Assembly: GCA_900660155.1 (NCBI GenBank)
Contig: CABFPE010000282.1
Location: 441,606 to 505,605 of the forward strand
DNA length: 64,000 bases
From: Hofstenia miamia
Lineage: Eukaryota; Xenacoelomorpha; Acoela; Hofsteniidae
Direction: 5' to 3'
This document shows positions 15,781 to 28,065 of this stretch, piece by piece. The notes under the pieces were generated by a model. The model did not search any database, had not been told where the DNA came from, and was given only the letters and a program-made list of their open reading frames with translations. The translations under genes were made by a program, and so were the position numbers. Position 1 is the stretch's first letter; each line of letters begins with the position of its first letter.

Positions 15781-17190
15781 TATTTAAACAGCATTCATTT
15801 AAATGCTTTCATTTCTAGTTTTCTCTTTGCAGGAGATGGTTGTTTCAAATACACTGCCTACAAAGGTATATGTATTTATTTTCACTACATTTCACTTTTA
15901 CTCTATTTAGGTAATGCTGCTGTGAAGGCCTCAATTTGGGAAGAGATTGAAATGTAAGCCAAGCATTGCACCACTCTGCTTACAATCCATCAACATAGAC
16001 TCATGATTGCCAGGCATAATTTTATTTTATTATTAACTTACTATGTGTTTAGGTCCAAGGTAACAAGGTTTTGTAAAAAAAATTCCACTGTGGAAAAATA
16101 ACTCCAAAGCATAAAACACCACAATAAATAGAATTTTACTGCAGTATACCATAACAACTTTGCTTTTTAACACAGTAAGAAAATATAAATATTTCTAGAT
16201 AGTATTTTTAGGGTTTTGGATCATTCCATAGAAAAGATTAAAGCAATTTCTTAGGTATTTTGTCAATTTGTCTAATTTATTAGCGTAGTATCCAATTTTC
16301 CATGAAATTTGAAAAATTACTATTAATATTTTGCATGAGAAATCTATTAATTTCGCTTCAGAAACAGCTTTTTGAGAAATACTTAGAGATATTAAATCTT
16401 AAGACAAAACAAGTTATCTGTATGAATTTATGCCACTACAAGTTGTGTTAATTCTACTGCTACCACCACAGATGTGTAAATCACTAATGTGGTACACTGG
16501 ACAAAGCAGTATTACTGCACCACTCTCATCTCTAGTAAAAACTCTGTTTAATTCAGTTTGCAAGTCAAAGCAAAAGTTGAAATTGCAACCTCTAAAACCA
16601 TGATTTGAAAATTGAAGCTGTGGTTGGCCACAGCCATAGCTGGTCAAAGCAGCAAAACACTAATTGGAATGAAACACTGTTTTGAATTTAGAAAAAAAAT
16701 CAACTACCAATTATATTAGAATTAAATCTAAATTTAAAAGTAGTAAACGTGAAGAACTATTTTGTGTGTCCCTCCACTTGCTTAATAAAGCCAATTTTTA
16801 GTACTAATGATGAAAAACTTTACTTTCTTCATAACATTGGACAACAATGCTATTTCAAGGACTAGTCAATGCAAAAGCTCTTGTCCAGAGACTATCAACT
16901 GACGCAAGTCGTAAGAATGTATGAATTGGATAATGGACTTGTAGACCTTGTGAAGCATCTATTGAATATGGCTAATTCACCCACTCATTATTATATTTTG
17001 CTAAGTCCATTTCAAAAAGATGATCTAGAAGAAAATTTCATTTTTAGAGCAACTGGTGTGTACAGCAACTACATATCTGTAAAGAAACATTTCTGTTTAC
17101 AATGTAAATATCAATTAGAAGAGAAATTTGCTATAGTTTATGCTGCTGGATATGTTGCAACTTCAAGAAAACCAAGCACCTGATTCTAAC
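15781..17190 (+). mobile_element. P-element/THAP9-like transposase C-terminal fragment
   Basis: The clearest part is an open frame at 16869-17183. It reads FQKDDLEENFIFRATG, then NYISVKKHF, and ends near IVYAAGYVA. P-type (THAP9-like) transposases have this order near their C-terminus: a (Q/K)DxLExxFxxxR block, an NYxxSVxxF stretch, then a YxAGYVA motif. Upstream (15.8-16.6 kb) I see only short possible exons with AG...GT borders and no further conserved block. The fragment is CpG-poor like its surroundings and appears non-functional because most of the transposase is missing. The assignment rests on short motifs and could be another transposase family with a similar tail. Confidence 0.4.
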
Positions 17191-17449
17191 ATCAATGTCT
17201 ATTTCCACAACATGAACCAAGGGAAACTTACATACTCCTATAATGAATTGCTTCACTTCCTTATGTATTGCTAAATTTATTTCATAATTTATTAAAGAAT
17301 CTTTAGCAGAACATGTTCTATGCATGTTTTTAACATGCAAAAATGTTAGAAATTCATATTTTAGGGCTGTGAGAATTATAGCGAATATTTTTTTAAGTAA
17401 TTTTTGTAAAACATTTAAACGTGATGTAAAATTTGATTATTTCAGCAAT

Positions 17450-20400
17450 TTGCAGTGTTTTCTGAATTTATGTGTCCACTAGAACCAATTGGACTTTTCG
17501 GAATGGGCTATTATAGTACGCCTTGACTAAAACCGACTTTTATTGTGATGCGGCTTAATTAAATGCTGATATATATACCAAAGAAATTTGTACATTCGAT
17601 TACAATTTTATTATTTTATCAAAAACAAAAAAACTACGGATCCTGATTAATAATTCCATGCAAAAATATTATATTTTATAGTTACAATATATTCTAAAAA
17701 CGAAGCTTAAAATTGTTTAAGTATCTTTAAGGTTAATAATTAGAAGAAACGACTTGGAGAATTTGTGACACGAATAAATTTTAACATTTAGATACTTAAC
17801 GGCTAAAGTTGTGAAAGCGATGCTGCACGAAACATTTTTATTGTTCAATATTTGATGGTACAAAGAAGCAACTGTTGTTGCTTATCTTTGCTGACCCAAA
17901 TGAACAACTTCAGTCTGGAAAATTCATTACTAGAGATTTCGTCACTGAATTTTATATCCCTCTAGTGTTGAATGCTAAGACATCATTCATTTGCAAATAT
18001 AATTATTATGAATTTATGAAAATCGAAAATTATGCAATTGCTACATATATCCAAAATACCATAAAGGACAAAACTTTTTTCCACGCTTACTAAGAGTTTT
18101 CTCATTATTAGCAAATTTGAAAATCTTGGGGATAAATAGGTCTTTTGGGAAACACACTTTAATACAAAGTTGAAAATTTCTCATTAAACCGTATTGCTGT
18201 GCCCGAGGTTGTTGAAAAGTTCAACACATTTTCTTTGAAAATTTCCAAATTTTTTAAGAAATTTAATTCACTCTATACCTGATGTTCATGTATTTATAAG
18301 GTTTTGAGCTTATGGAAGCAAAAAATAAATTTGACTGTTTCTTGATATGTGCAAAGATACACTAAGGCGTACTGTACGCAAAGTAAGTGGTCGCGAGGCC
18401 GCTTAAGGTTGCATTTGAAAGCAACTTTCAAAATTTATATTTAAATTTTCAACACACTAAATGTCATTGCCTACTTGTCATCTCCAGTTGATAATATTTG
18501 CGCTCATTTTAAGTTGTGCTAATAATAAAAGATAAATATATAGCTAGTATTTGAAAATTTCAAAAAGTATAATCACAAGTAATAGCTAAACATGATCCAT
18601 TAGTTAATCTAGCTGTAAAATAGGCACCCATTGACTTTTACTGTAGTAATTTATCAGAATATACATATTTAAGAATGGGTATACATATATATAAATATTC
18701 TTCTTTCTCAAACAAAAAATAAGGTGTGGGGGTCTTTCCAGCATGGCAATGCTCAGTCACACGCCTCCGCAGTAACCAAGGCATTTATGAAATCCCGAAA
18801 CATGAATTTAGTCTCATTTGCCTGAATTTAAAATGTGCCAGTTAATAAGTCAGTTTTTGACAATTGAAAGGTGCCGAAGATAGATTTCTGCAAGAAATAG
18901 AAAAATTGAAATGGCATTTAAATGAAGTAATTTTAAACGGTGGTAAATAGATTTTTTAAATAAAAATTTATTTTGTACTTATATTTTTTTGAATTTTTCC
19001 TGGGCTAGAAACTATTAATTTACAGACACACCATATATATATATATATTTATATTTATATAATATATACAGTATATATATCCCACTAAATGCAAATTCAT
19101 ATCTTCCACATGACCGGTTTCTAGAACTATTTTGATTTTGAATTTGAAATAATTTTCGTCTATACAAAATCCCATTTTACTCTTTATATTTGCCTTTTTC
19201 AAATAGCAGCTTTCGTAAACGCATTTAGCGAAAAATGGTATTTAAAAAAACTAATCTTGACACATATTTTCAAATTGCGAAGTATATCCATTTTCAACAA
19301 ATGCTGTTTTGTGTTTCTTACAGATGCTTTCAGAACAATATGCTGTTAATAATGATTTACTGCAAATTTACATACAAAATTTTCGATTTGGATAATAAAA
19401 ACTGAAAAAATTTCGGGTAAACGAAAACTGCTAGTACTAGTTTTTTTGCATTTTCACAATTGCGGACGTTAATATACACGTATCAATGAAATGCATAAAT
19501 ATACAAATAACTTTGAAAAAGTATTATCGAAAAAACTCTCTTCGCTTACAGCTTAAGATAGCAAGTGGAGACAGTAATTTAATCATTTCCATTTTGAAAA
19601 TGATATTGACGAGTGCAGAAATTACTTGCGATATATCCTGAATTTGGTTGGAGCAGTTGGGTGCTACATGAACGATTTTAATTGACCAACAAAAGTTGTT
19701 AATAAAGTATGTTCGTGTAGCATGGGATTAAGGTTACAAATAGATGAACGATTTTTATCGGGGCCCGTGCCCATAAACCAAATTTTATAATTGAATCTGC
19801 GTTTAGTTTGGCACTGTTAATGGTCGAGGTAAACAAATGATTATGATTCTACTCACATAGTTTTTTAAACTTGAATAGTTGACATCAAAAATCTTTGAAA
19901 GTATTAGTTATGCAAGTCAATTCGGCGTTGTTAAAACAGATATGCTTGGGGCAGGTTAGAGGTCGGTCCAACCAGCCCCATTGACTGTTATTTAATAGTA
20001 GTTCATATATATTGAGATCACTATAACAATCTTTAGGCCCAAATGCAAATATAATTTTTTTCTATTTTATCATAATAAATTTATTAACGTCCAATCTTTT
20101 GCTACACGTATTCAAATAATCCAAACATTTTTCTTATCTGCACACATAAGATATTAAAAAAACCGTTGCAACTTCATCCAACCTCATTATCACTATTCTC
20201 GGTGAGAAGTTTGAAGAGAACACAAATATGAATAAGAGAAGAATCGTTAGAACCTCTGCCTATAAAAATAGGAACACTCCAAATTGAGCAAAAATTTTGT
20301 TTTTCTAGTTCTTATAAAACAATGTTTCAAAGTCTATGCCTAGGGTTGCAATGAATATTCTAAGTTTCAATTTTAAAGTAAATTCATTTTGCTTTTATGG

Positions 20401-20661
20401 GCATGTGTTTGTGGTTCACACATTTTTTTGTTCGCTAAGGGTAAAATTACTCTAGTATATGGTATGGTCAATCGTACAGCTCTTCAAGTATTGACTACAC
20501 AAATATTGAGCTTTACACAGGTTTGCGCAATATTTATTCATATTGAATTAATGTAACTTCATCAAGCGTTTAACTTGCACATTCATTTCATTACAATTTG
20601 CACAACTCTGAAGGTGTGCATTCATTTAACCAATTGTTCAAACTGCTATATTTACTAGACA
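17450..20661. other. Intronic stretch left of P450 gene A
   Basis: CpG content returns to normal from about 17.5 kb. There is an AT-dinucleotide tract with interruptions at about 19031-19080. The open frame at 17875-18093 (plus, 72 codons) shows no known motif. The last 150 bases before gene A resemble the sequence before the start of gene B (a TTTGCACA / TGAAG block), so part of a shared P450 promoter region may lie at about 20.55-20.66 kb. Confidence 0.4.
19031..19080. repeat. Imperfect (TA)n tract
   Basis: A TA-rich run interrupted by TTT and CAG. Confidence 0.85.
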
Positions 20662-21466
20662 ATGGCGACAATCGACTTTGCAAAGCTTACCAACAATTTA
20701 GATGTGGAAGATATTGTTCGAGACAAACGGAATTGGTACATATTTTTCGCAAGCGCTGGTGTTGCTTATATAGCTTTCAAATATATTAGGAACAGTCGGT
20801 ACACCTTGCCACCAGGTCCAAAGCCGTTGCCTTTGCTTGGGAATCTCATGGAATTAAGGTGATTTGCTTCTTACTATTGTGTATACTCATACTCATTAGC
20901 TCATCAACTTTTAAATATATCCAAAACCACTGAAATATTAATGTTCAAATTAGAGCAGAAGTTACTTATGAAAACTCTAAATAGTTTATTCAAGAAGTGT
21001 TAAACATCCGTAGCCAAGGACTAAATAAAGATAGACTCGAATTGATTCAGTTCATTGGATAAGAGAAACAGGTAGGTTAAATAGTTTGAAACACAAAACT
21101 TGCCCAAAATAAAGTCAGCAATGACAAGGTTTTGGAACATTTTATTTTCATATGGCCTAGAGTACGGGCTCGTAACCATGAGTACGAAATCCTCACTAGG
21201 TCGGGGATTATGAAATTTTCAGGAGGAATTTGGTTTTAGGATGGTCAAGCTTTGACGACTTAAATTTGCAGAGGGATGGGATTAGATTTGAATATCGACT
21301 AAGAGGGTGTCCCTGATAAGTTTTAGAAAGCACTGAGCTGGAGTAAACGTTTGGGTTGGTATTTTCTACAATCCTGAAAAATGAAGCGATAGAAAAATAA
21401 ACACAAAAAATTGTTTGCATAGAAAGCAAAAAAATCTCACTAAAGATCTGTTTCATTTTTTCTTTG

Positions 21467-21505
<39 letters not shown>

Positions 21506-22957
21506 TACATTCAGTGAATTGCAGTTTTGAAGTTGGCTCACTACTATTTATATTTTGAGTGTACAACAGTTTTGAAAAAGATTAAGTGTAATTAAAATTA
21601 TATTATATTTAGAAACTCCGACAGGCTTTACAAAGTTGCAATTGAGTATTCGAAGACATATAATTCCGAAATAGTTAAGTTGGACTTAGGATTTATGGGC
21701 TGTGCTGTGATAATTAACGGTTATGAAACCTTCAAGAAAGCAATGCTAGAAAACCTTGATCTCATTTCAGATAGGGCCCTGTCATCTACGCTTGATATTA
21801 CTACTCGAGGAGGGAAAGACGTGGCTTTCGCACCGGTGTCTGAAACATGGAAAAGACAGAGGAAACTAGGATATCAAGCATTTAAAATGATTGCAGAGGG
21901 AGATTTAATCTCTAAATTTTGTGCAATTGCGTTTGAAAAACAAAAGAATCTGATGATAGAAAAGCAGAATGACTTAATCAATCCAAGAGATATTATTGCT
22001 TTTGGAATATTCAATGCAGTCTGTAATTTGTCTTATGGAAAAGAATATGACTATGATGATGAAGATTTCTTATTTCTTAACTCTTTAAATAGATCTTTTA
22101 TGCAAATTGTTGGTAATGGCACTATTAAGGATTTATTCCCTTTTCTATCATTTCTCCCAAGCCGTACCTCAAAGCTGTTGGTGGAAATGGTTAACAAAGT
22201 CGAAAAGATCATAATGGCGAGCTTCAAGTACCATGAAGAAACATATAACAGTAATGAAATCCGGAATATATCTGATGCAATTATTAAAGTAAGAGGTATG
22301 AAAAATGATATTGATGAATATCTAGATGACGAATACATAATGTTTCTCATTTATGACATTTTCGTTGCTGGAACAGATACCTCAATCGATATTTTAAACT
22401 GGATGATCATTTACGTTGTCAGATATCCAGAAATTCAAAACAAAGTCTACTCTGAAATTAAATCAGTTATTCCTGCTGGCGATTATCCAAACTATTTGGA
22501 TAAAGACCGACTCCCATATTGTGTCGCTTTTATGAATGAGCTGCTTCGTTTAGCGACGATTGCACCCTTTGCAGTTCCTCATAAACCTAAATTCGACTGT
22601 AAACTATCTGGGTATGACATTCCGAAAAAAACTATAGTTTTACCAAATTTGTATGCCTTACATCGAGATCCACATTATTGGGAAAATCCTGACGAATTCA
22701 TCCCTGAAAGATTTATTGATGAAAGTGGAAATGTTAGTCACATACGTGATAGTTACTTTCCTTTTGGAGCTGGACGAAGGGTTTGCTTGGGCGAGAGTAT
22801 TGCAAGACCATTACTCTTCAATTTCCTTACCAATCTATTGTTTACTTTTGAATTTTATGTGCCAGAGGGAAGCCCAATTCCAACTCTTTTTGGAATTGAA
22901 AACCAAGCAACTTATGTTCCAGATGACGACTACAAAATTTCATTTAGATTGCGTTAA
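20662..22957 (+). CDS. Cytochrome P450, CYP2-clan (gene A, complete)
   Basis: Two exons, 20662-20858 and 21613-22957, with a phase-2 intron (AG|GT donor, TTTAG acceptor), give 513 residues, a normal microsomal P450 length. An N-terminal anchor (WYIFFASAGVAYIAF, residues about 26-40) is followed by the proline-rich hinge LPPGPKPLPLLGNL. The I-helix oxygen-binding motif AGTDTS is at 318-323, the ExxR motif ELLR at 375-378, the PERF-type block PDEFIPERF follows, and the haem-binding loop FPFGAGRRVCLG places the thiolate Cys at 457. All hallmarks of an active monooxygenase are present. Family knowledge: the enzyme would sit in the ER membrane and take electrons from P450 reductase; the substrate cannot be told. 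The ATG at 20662 is chosen because B and C start at the matching place. The whole gene lies inside the CHD1-like intron, same strand. An AATAAA follows the stop by about 70 bp. Confidence 0.95.
21471..21502. repeat. (TA)n microsatellite in intron of P450 gene A
   Basis: About 16 TA units, 110 bp before the exon 2 acceptor. Confidence 0.95.
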
Positions 22958-23025
22958 TATAAAATGTGTAAATAATTCGTTAAATGAGTAAACATCTATT
23001 TTGTCATGTGAATTACATTATTAAT

Positions 23026-23031
23026 AATAAA
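23026..23031 (+). promoter_or_regulatory. Polyadenylation signal of P450 gene A
   Basis: AATAAA lies 69 bp after the TAA of gene A, a usual distance for a short 3' UTR. No transcript evidence is available here. Confidence 0.55.
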
Positions 23032-23039
23032 GTAAAGTA

Positions 23040-24440
23040 TTGCGTAAGACCAGTGCTGCGTAAGAATCCAATACTCAGTAATTTTTTCATCGTGCCAAAT
23101 ACGAAAATAGGATCAGTTGAACTCCAATATTCCGTAAAATTAAATACTGCGTAAAAGTGTGGCAAAACGGTCTTACTGTTCAACTGTATGTGTTCTATTT
23201 TCTAGTAAATGTAGGAAATAGTAATAATAAATTTGAATTTATGACTTAAAAGCATTACTTGTTATATAATATTTTTCTTAGATTGAATTGAAACATATTC
23301 TTGCATGACAAACCAAGCTGATTTTGAGCCTATAAACATAAAAAACTCAACTGCAGCATACAAGATTTATTTTGCAGGAATTTGTGGCATTGGTACGCAG
23401 TCTTTTCCAATGTTATTCATTGTTTATTTATATTACAGCAAAAGCAATTCAAGTTATCTAGGGAAGCAGTAGGTTCAATTTTATGCAGCTTCAACAAAAA
23501 TGGAATAATTTTTTTGTCAGATTTGAGGTTCTTGTAGTTCTAAGCAGTTTTAGTTTAATCTCAAGAAAATAATTACAAAGAGGCAAGTGGGGCACGCAAA
23601 GACACATCGAATTTGTTCACCTCACTTCTTTATTCCCCGCTCATGAATTAGTATTCAAATTTTCCACATTTATCTTCTTGCCCCACATTGCCAATCAATA
23701 AATTCTTGTGTAGATGTACTCTGCTATCCAATTTCATTGTCTCATATCTAGCTCACAGAAATCTCCTAAATTAGAAAGGGAGAAGCGAAAGCTTTGCAGA
23801 ACTTGACCTTCAGCACATAGTAAAATATAAAGGTAAAGCAATATTATAAATATCACTGAAGAATCGCTGTCGTAAATGAATCTTATGTCATCTAGCAATT
23901 GTGGCGTGTAAGTGTAGCAAACTTTTTGATTGCTTTGGAAGTTTGTCATACTCAATATTACGTGTGAAAATTTAACTAAATTTAATATGAAATGTTTACA
24001 ACAATTCCCTTATTTATATTTAACTTTGTGTTAGCCTACATTTGAAATATTCTAATGGTAAAATGGTTGAGATGCGTCCATTAAAAAATATTCACGTTAA
24101 AACATTTGAATTACATTTCAAACTGAAATCAGTTAATATACTTGCGTATAGGTTAGAACTGAGATGGAAGTGGGCCAGATATTTGCCCTGCCCCATTTCC
24201 ACCTACTGAAATCTGCCCCATATTGTCCCACACTTTATTCTCTGCCACCCAAAGGGCCCCATTACAAAAATTCTGTTTTAAAAACTGCTTGCGATATATA
24301 TTAGGAATTCAATATCAAACGTGATGACAATACATATTCAAAACATTAGTAATAGCAAAATATAATATAATATATAATATACATAAATTACTTCTACAAT
24401 CTCAAAAATTTGCAATATTTGGTTCAGTTTTCTCAACTTA
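23040..24440. other. Intergenic/intronic stretch after P450 gene A
   Basis: At 23040-23165 the word TGCGTAA and close variants return several times. Pyrimidine-rich stretches with GCCCCA occur at about 23.58-23.69 kb and 24.17-24.26 kb. No open frame carries a motif I know. Confidence 0.4.
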
Positions 24441-24445
24441 AGAGT

Positions 24446-24447
<2 letters not shown>

Positions 24448-24510
<63 letters not shown>
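24448..24510. repeat. (AAT)n microsatellite, 3' tail of LINE relic
   Basis: About 21 uninterrupted triplet units lie directly downstream (minus-strand sense) of the LINE coding relic, as expected for a non-LTR element whose 3' end is a simple repeat. Confidence 0.85.
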
Positions 24511-24931
24511 CAAAAGCAATTTATTGCTATAAGAAAAGGGTACAAAAACTATAAACTACAAAACTACAAAAAGCTATTTACAAATATAATAAATATATAT
24601 AATATTAAAATGTGTGTGTGTTTTGTATGTGTGCATTTTATACAAAATTTTCAAATGAATGTAGTGTATTATTGTCATTAAGTAGGCATTGTATATTAAA
24701 GAGGAATGTTCGCAATTTCTTTCTGAATTTCTTGTAATTTTTTTCAAATTTAATTTCTCTATTTAAGTTATTCCATAATTTAGTTGCTGTATGGTGAAAA
24801 CTATTAAAATATTTATCCACGCATAAAAATGTTTGAGACTGTTCATTTAATTTAATATACTGTTTTAAAAACGAAATTGCGGCTTGANTTTTTTTATATG
24901 GTGGAATCATGTCCTTAAAATCAAATATCAC
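24511..24931 (-). mobile_element. LINE (non-LTR retrotransposon) 3'-end relic
   Basis: The minus-strand frame at 24638-24931 reads FHHTATKLWNNLNREIKFE followed by FRKKLRTFLF. This 'TATKLWNxLP/NxxI ... FKKKLKxxLL' wording is typical of the extreme C-terminus of non-LTR reverse transcriptase proteins of the Jockey/CR1 type. About 130 bp of 3' UTR and the (AAT)n tail follow. Everything upstream of the last ~95 codons is missing: a severe 5' truncation, the usual result of incomplete target-primed reverse transcription. The truncated 5' edge lies against the CACTA-like frame, close to the single N at 24888. Confidence 0.65.
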
Positions 24932-25394
24932 CTTAGATTTTTATAAAAACTTTTTACTTTTATTTTGTGGTGTTTTTGTTTTAAGTCATCCTCGCCTCTA
25001 TATAGCGTACAATTCATTAGCAAAAACTTTTCTCGTCGATTTTGTATCCACCTCGCATAAACTATATGGCAAAAAGTTCAGTGTTTATAATGTACACAAT
25101 TTAATACATTTAAGTGACAATGTTTTGAATTTTGGAACGTTATCAGAATTCTCCTGTTTTAAATTTGAAAATGCATTAAAATCAATAAAAAGACATTGTC
25201 ACGGCTTCAAAAATCCTCTCACTGAACTGAGAAATTCGATACAGGCAAGATCATTATTAATTATTTCAGATAAATCTCCAACATCTGTGGCTCAGAAATC
25301 TCATAATGATGGACCCACACCTGATAATTTCTTTGGAGTTCAACTGAAAAATGTTACTGTTAATGGCAGTATGATTTTGCTGGGAATTTTTTAA
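24909..25394 (+). mobile_element. CACTA (EnSpm)-like transposase C-terminal fragment
   Basis: A 161-codon open frame contains KLYGKKFSVYNVHNLIHLSD, then FGTLSEFSCFKFENALKSIK and a basic stretch. The order 'LYG ... YNVHxLxHLxxDV ... FGxLxxFSxFxFENxxxxLK' is the conserved C-terminal part of a transposase-derived family common in invertebrate genomes, analogous to the DUF4218 region of CACTA transposons. The catalytic DDE part is absent. The frame has been open over 480 bp, so it is either young or borrowed by a host transcript. Its left end abuts the oppositely oriented LINE tail, suggesting that the LINE inserted here or that a rearrangement joined them. The family assignment is from memory of the motif order. 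Confidence 0.6.
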
Positions 25395-27049
25395 TGTTTG
25401 TCTTTCTCTTATATTGGGGAAAATTGAAATAGCCAAGTTCCTTAAATGTTGCATTTAAATGGTCTATTATTCTTGTTTTTTCCGTTGTAATTTTGTTATC
25501 AATACTTAATTCGTTAATGTCAGTTGAAAGTTCTTTACTTTTTCCCAAAAAATTATGAATATATCGCCATTTTTCGTTTGTATTGCTTGGTTTATCAAAG
25601 AACCTTTTCTGTTTTAAGGCAGATTTTTTATTTCTTATTTGTTTAATTATCTTCTTTGATTTTCGTAATTAGTCCAATTAGTTGTTGTCGGCTCTGTTTT
25701 AGCGAGTTCAAACAATTTTCTTTTAATGCTTACCCAGGTTGAAAATTTATGCTAATCTTACTACTTCTCTACTTATTTTATAACAATATTAGTAATCTTA
25801 CTAAGTTGAATGAAATCTTAATAATCTTATTATGCATAAGACTAATTTTACAAAGATTATTACTTCCTAAGTATTGTCTTATTAAGAATATCATGTCAGC
25901 TTTAATGCTGAATTTCATGTGAACTTGGTATTATCTCTCCTAAGAGGAAATCTACTCGAAGGTTACCATTCTCGCCAGAAAGTTAGTTTAAGTACACACA
26001 AGGTTAAATTAAATATATTACTGTCTGTGAAACATATTTGTTATGCGCCATCTATCGAGACAAATTCAATATTTCCATTGTGGTTAATGTAGGTATACAC
26101 ACGATGTAATATATAATTTTTGCAATTACACTAGACTGAATGTTTTATCAATGCAGCAATGAAAGAATTGTTTGTCTTTTGATTTAGAATTAAAATTGAT
26201 TTAACATTAACAGATATGTTTATTATTAACAATTATATTAAAATTTAATTTGAATTTTAATATAACTGTTGTTGAAATATGTATTTGTATAGAACTAACA
26301 AATTCGATTATTTTCAAAGTGATCATGTAAAATCAAATGATTTCTAATTTATATTGATTGTCATCTAAAATTCTATATAATCTTGAATTCGTTCTTAATT
26401 AAAAAGTACACTGAAAGACATTCATGTTGCATGCTAATTAATTAGATTGCTTACATTTTAACTTAAAATATAAATCTACGATTAAAATATAGTAGGCGTA
26501 TATTTATAATTTCAGTGTACAGAACCCAAGTAACATGCATTATTGGTTTGCCAATGGGCCATTATTGGTTTCATTGGCCAATATTGTCCACTGATATGCC
26601 AATTGAATACCAATCAATTCCTAACACGTCATTTTTATTTATTCTTGTAAATTTGATTTTGTCATTATTTTAAATATTTGCAATCAAATATAGTAATTTA
26701 GCTTAATTTGCATATAGTTGTAAATAATAGGTGGTGACATGCAATACATTTTCTCAAAAGATGACTTTTCAAGTACGTAAAATTCAGTTTTATGGTAGTT
26801 GTATATTATAATAATGAAAAGTTTTTTCAGCATTGCCTGAAAATATTCAATTCTGGAAAATGCCGGAAATTGTCAGCATCTTCCAAAAGCATTTTGCATT
26901 TACAAATTGGCACATATAATTACAAGACCGTTTCAGATGTCAAAATTTTTTTTCAGATGTTTTCAAATCACAAACAGAAGAAATGTCTGAATTTTAGCAT
27001 AAATATTGATAACAGAACAAAAGGCACGTCCCATTTTATTTACCTATCA
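25395..27049. other. Intronic stretch before assembly gap 1
   Basis: The minus-strand frames at 25266-25548 may be a further fragment near the CACTA-like relic, but they show no motif. At 26530-26610 ATTGG and CCAAT words alternate (TATTGGTTTGCCAATGG, then TTGGCCAATATTG), giving a palindromic cluster. Nothing else is recognisable. Confidence 0.4.
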
Positions 27050-28049
27050 NNNNNNNNNNNNNNNNNNNNNNNNNNNNNNNNNNNNNNNNNNNNNNNNNNN
27101 NNNNNNNNNNNNNNNNNNNNNNNNNNNNNNNNNNNNNNNNNNNNNNNNNNNNNNNNNNNNNNNNNNNNNNNNNNNNNNNNNNNNNNNNNNNNNNNNNNNN
27201 NNNNNNNNNNNNNNNNNNNNNNNNNNNNNNNNNNNNNNNNNNNNNNNNNNNNNNNNNNNNNNNNNNNNNNNNNNNNNNNNNNNNNNNNNNNNNNNNNNNN
27301 NNNNNNNNNNNNNNNNNNNNNNNNNNNNNNNNNNNNNNNNNNNNNNNNNNNNNNNNNNNNNNNNNNNNNNNNNNNNNNNNNNNNNNNNNNNNNNNNNNNN
27401 NNNNNNNNNNNNNNNNNNNNNNNNNNNNNNNNNNNNNNNNNNNNNNNNNNNNNNNNNNNNNNNNNNNNNNNNNNNNNNNNNNNNNNNNNNNNNNNNNNNN
27501 NNNNNNNNNNNNNNNNNNNNNNNNNNNNNNNNNNNNNNNNNNNNNNNNNNNNNNNNNNNNNNNNNNNNNNNNNNNNNNNNNNNNNNNNNNNNNNNNNNNN
27601 NNNNNNNNNNNNNNNNNNNNNNNNNNNNNNNNNNNNNNNNNNNNNNNNNNNNNNNNNNNNNNNNNNNNNNNNNNNNNNNNNNNNNNNNNNNNNNNNNNNN
27701 NNNNNNNNNNNNNNNNNNNNNNNNNNNNNNNNNNNNNNNNNNNNNNNNNNNNNNNNNNNNNNNNNNNNNNNNNNNNNNNNNNNNNNNNNNNNNNNNNNNN
27801 NNNNNNNNNNNNNNNNNNNNNNNNNNNNNNNNNNNNNNNNNNNNNNNNNNNNNNNNNNNNNNNNNNNNNNNNNNNNNNNNNNNNNNNNNNNNNNNNNNNN
27901 NNNNNNNNNNNNNNNNNNNNNNNNNNNNNNNNNNNNNNNNNNNNNNNNNNNNNNNNNNNNNNNNNNNNNNNNNNNNNNNNNNNNNNNNNNNNNNNNNNNN
28001 NNNNNNNNNNNNNNNNNNNNNNNNNNNNNNNNNNNNNNNNNNNNNNNNN
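27050..28049. other. Assembly gap of exactly 1000 N
   Basis: A round gap length means a scaffolding placeholder; the real distance is unknown. The right edge is a (TA)n tract (28050-28065), a common cause of contig breaks. The gap lies between the two CHD1-like exons. Confidence 0.99.
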
Positions 28050-28065
28050 TTATATATATATATAT

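Noticed and set aside
20598-20789. Upstream ATG frame overlapping P450 gene A
   Set aside because: It is out of frame with the P450; the ATG at 20662 matches the starts of B and C and gives the full anchor.
22051-22350. Minus-strand frame of 99 codons
   Set aside because: It is antisense to exon 2 of P450 gene A; similar antisense frames at 36883-37071 and plus-strand 50574-50783 mirror genes B and C.
22653-22991. Plus-strand frame of 112 codons, and the similar minus-strand frame 50314-50715
   Set aside because: These are alternative frames of the P450 haem-domain coding sequence, present because the paralogs are similar.
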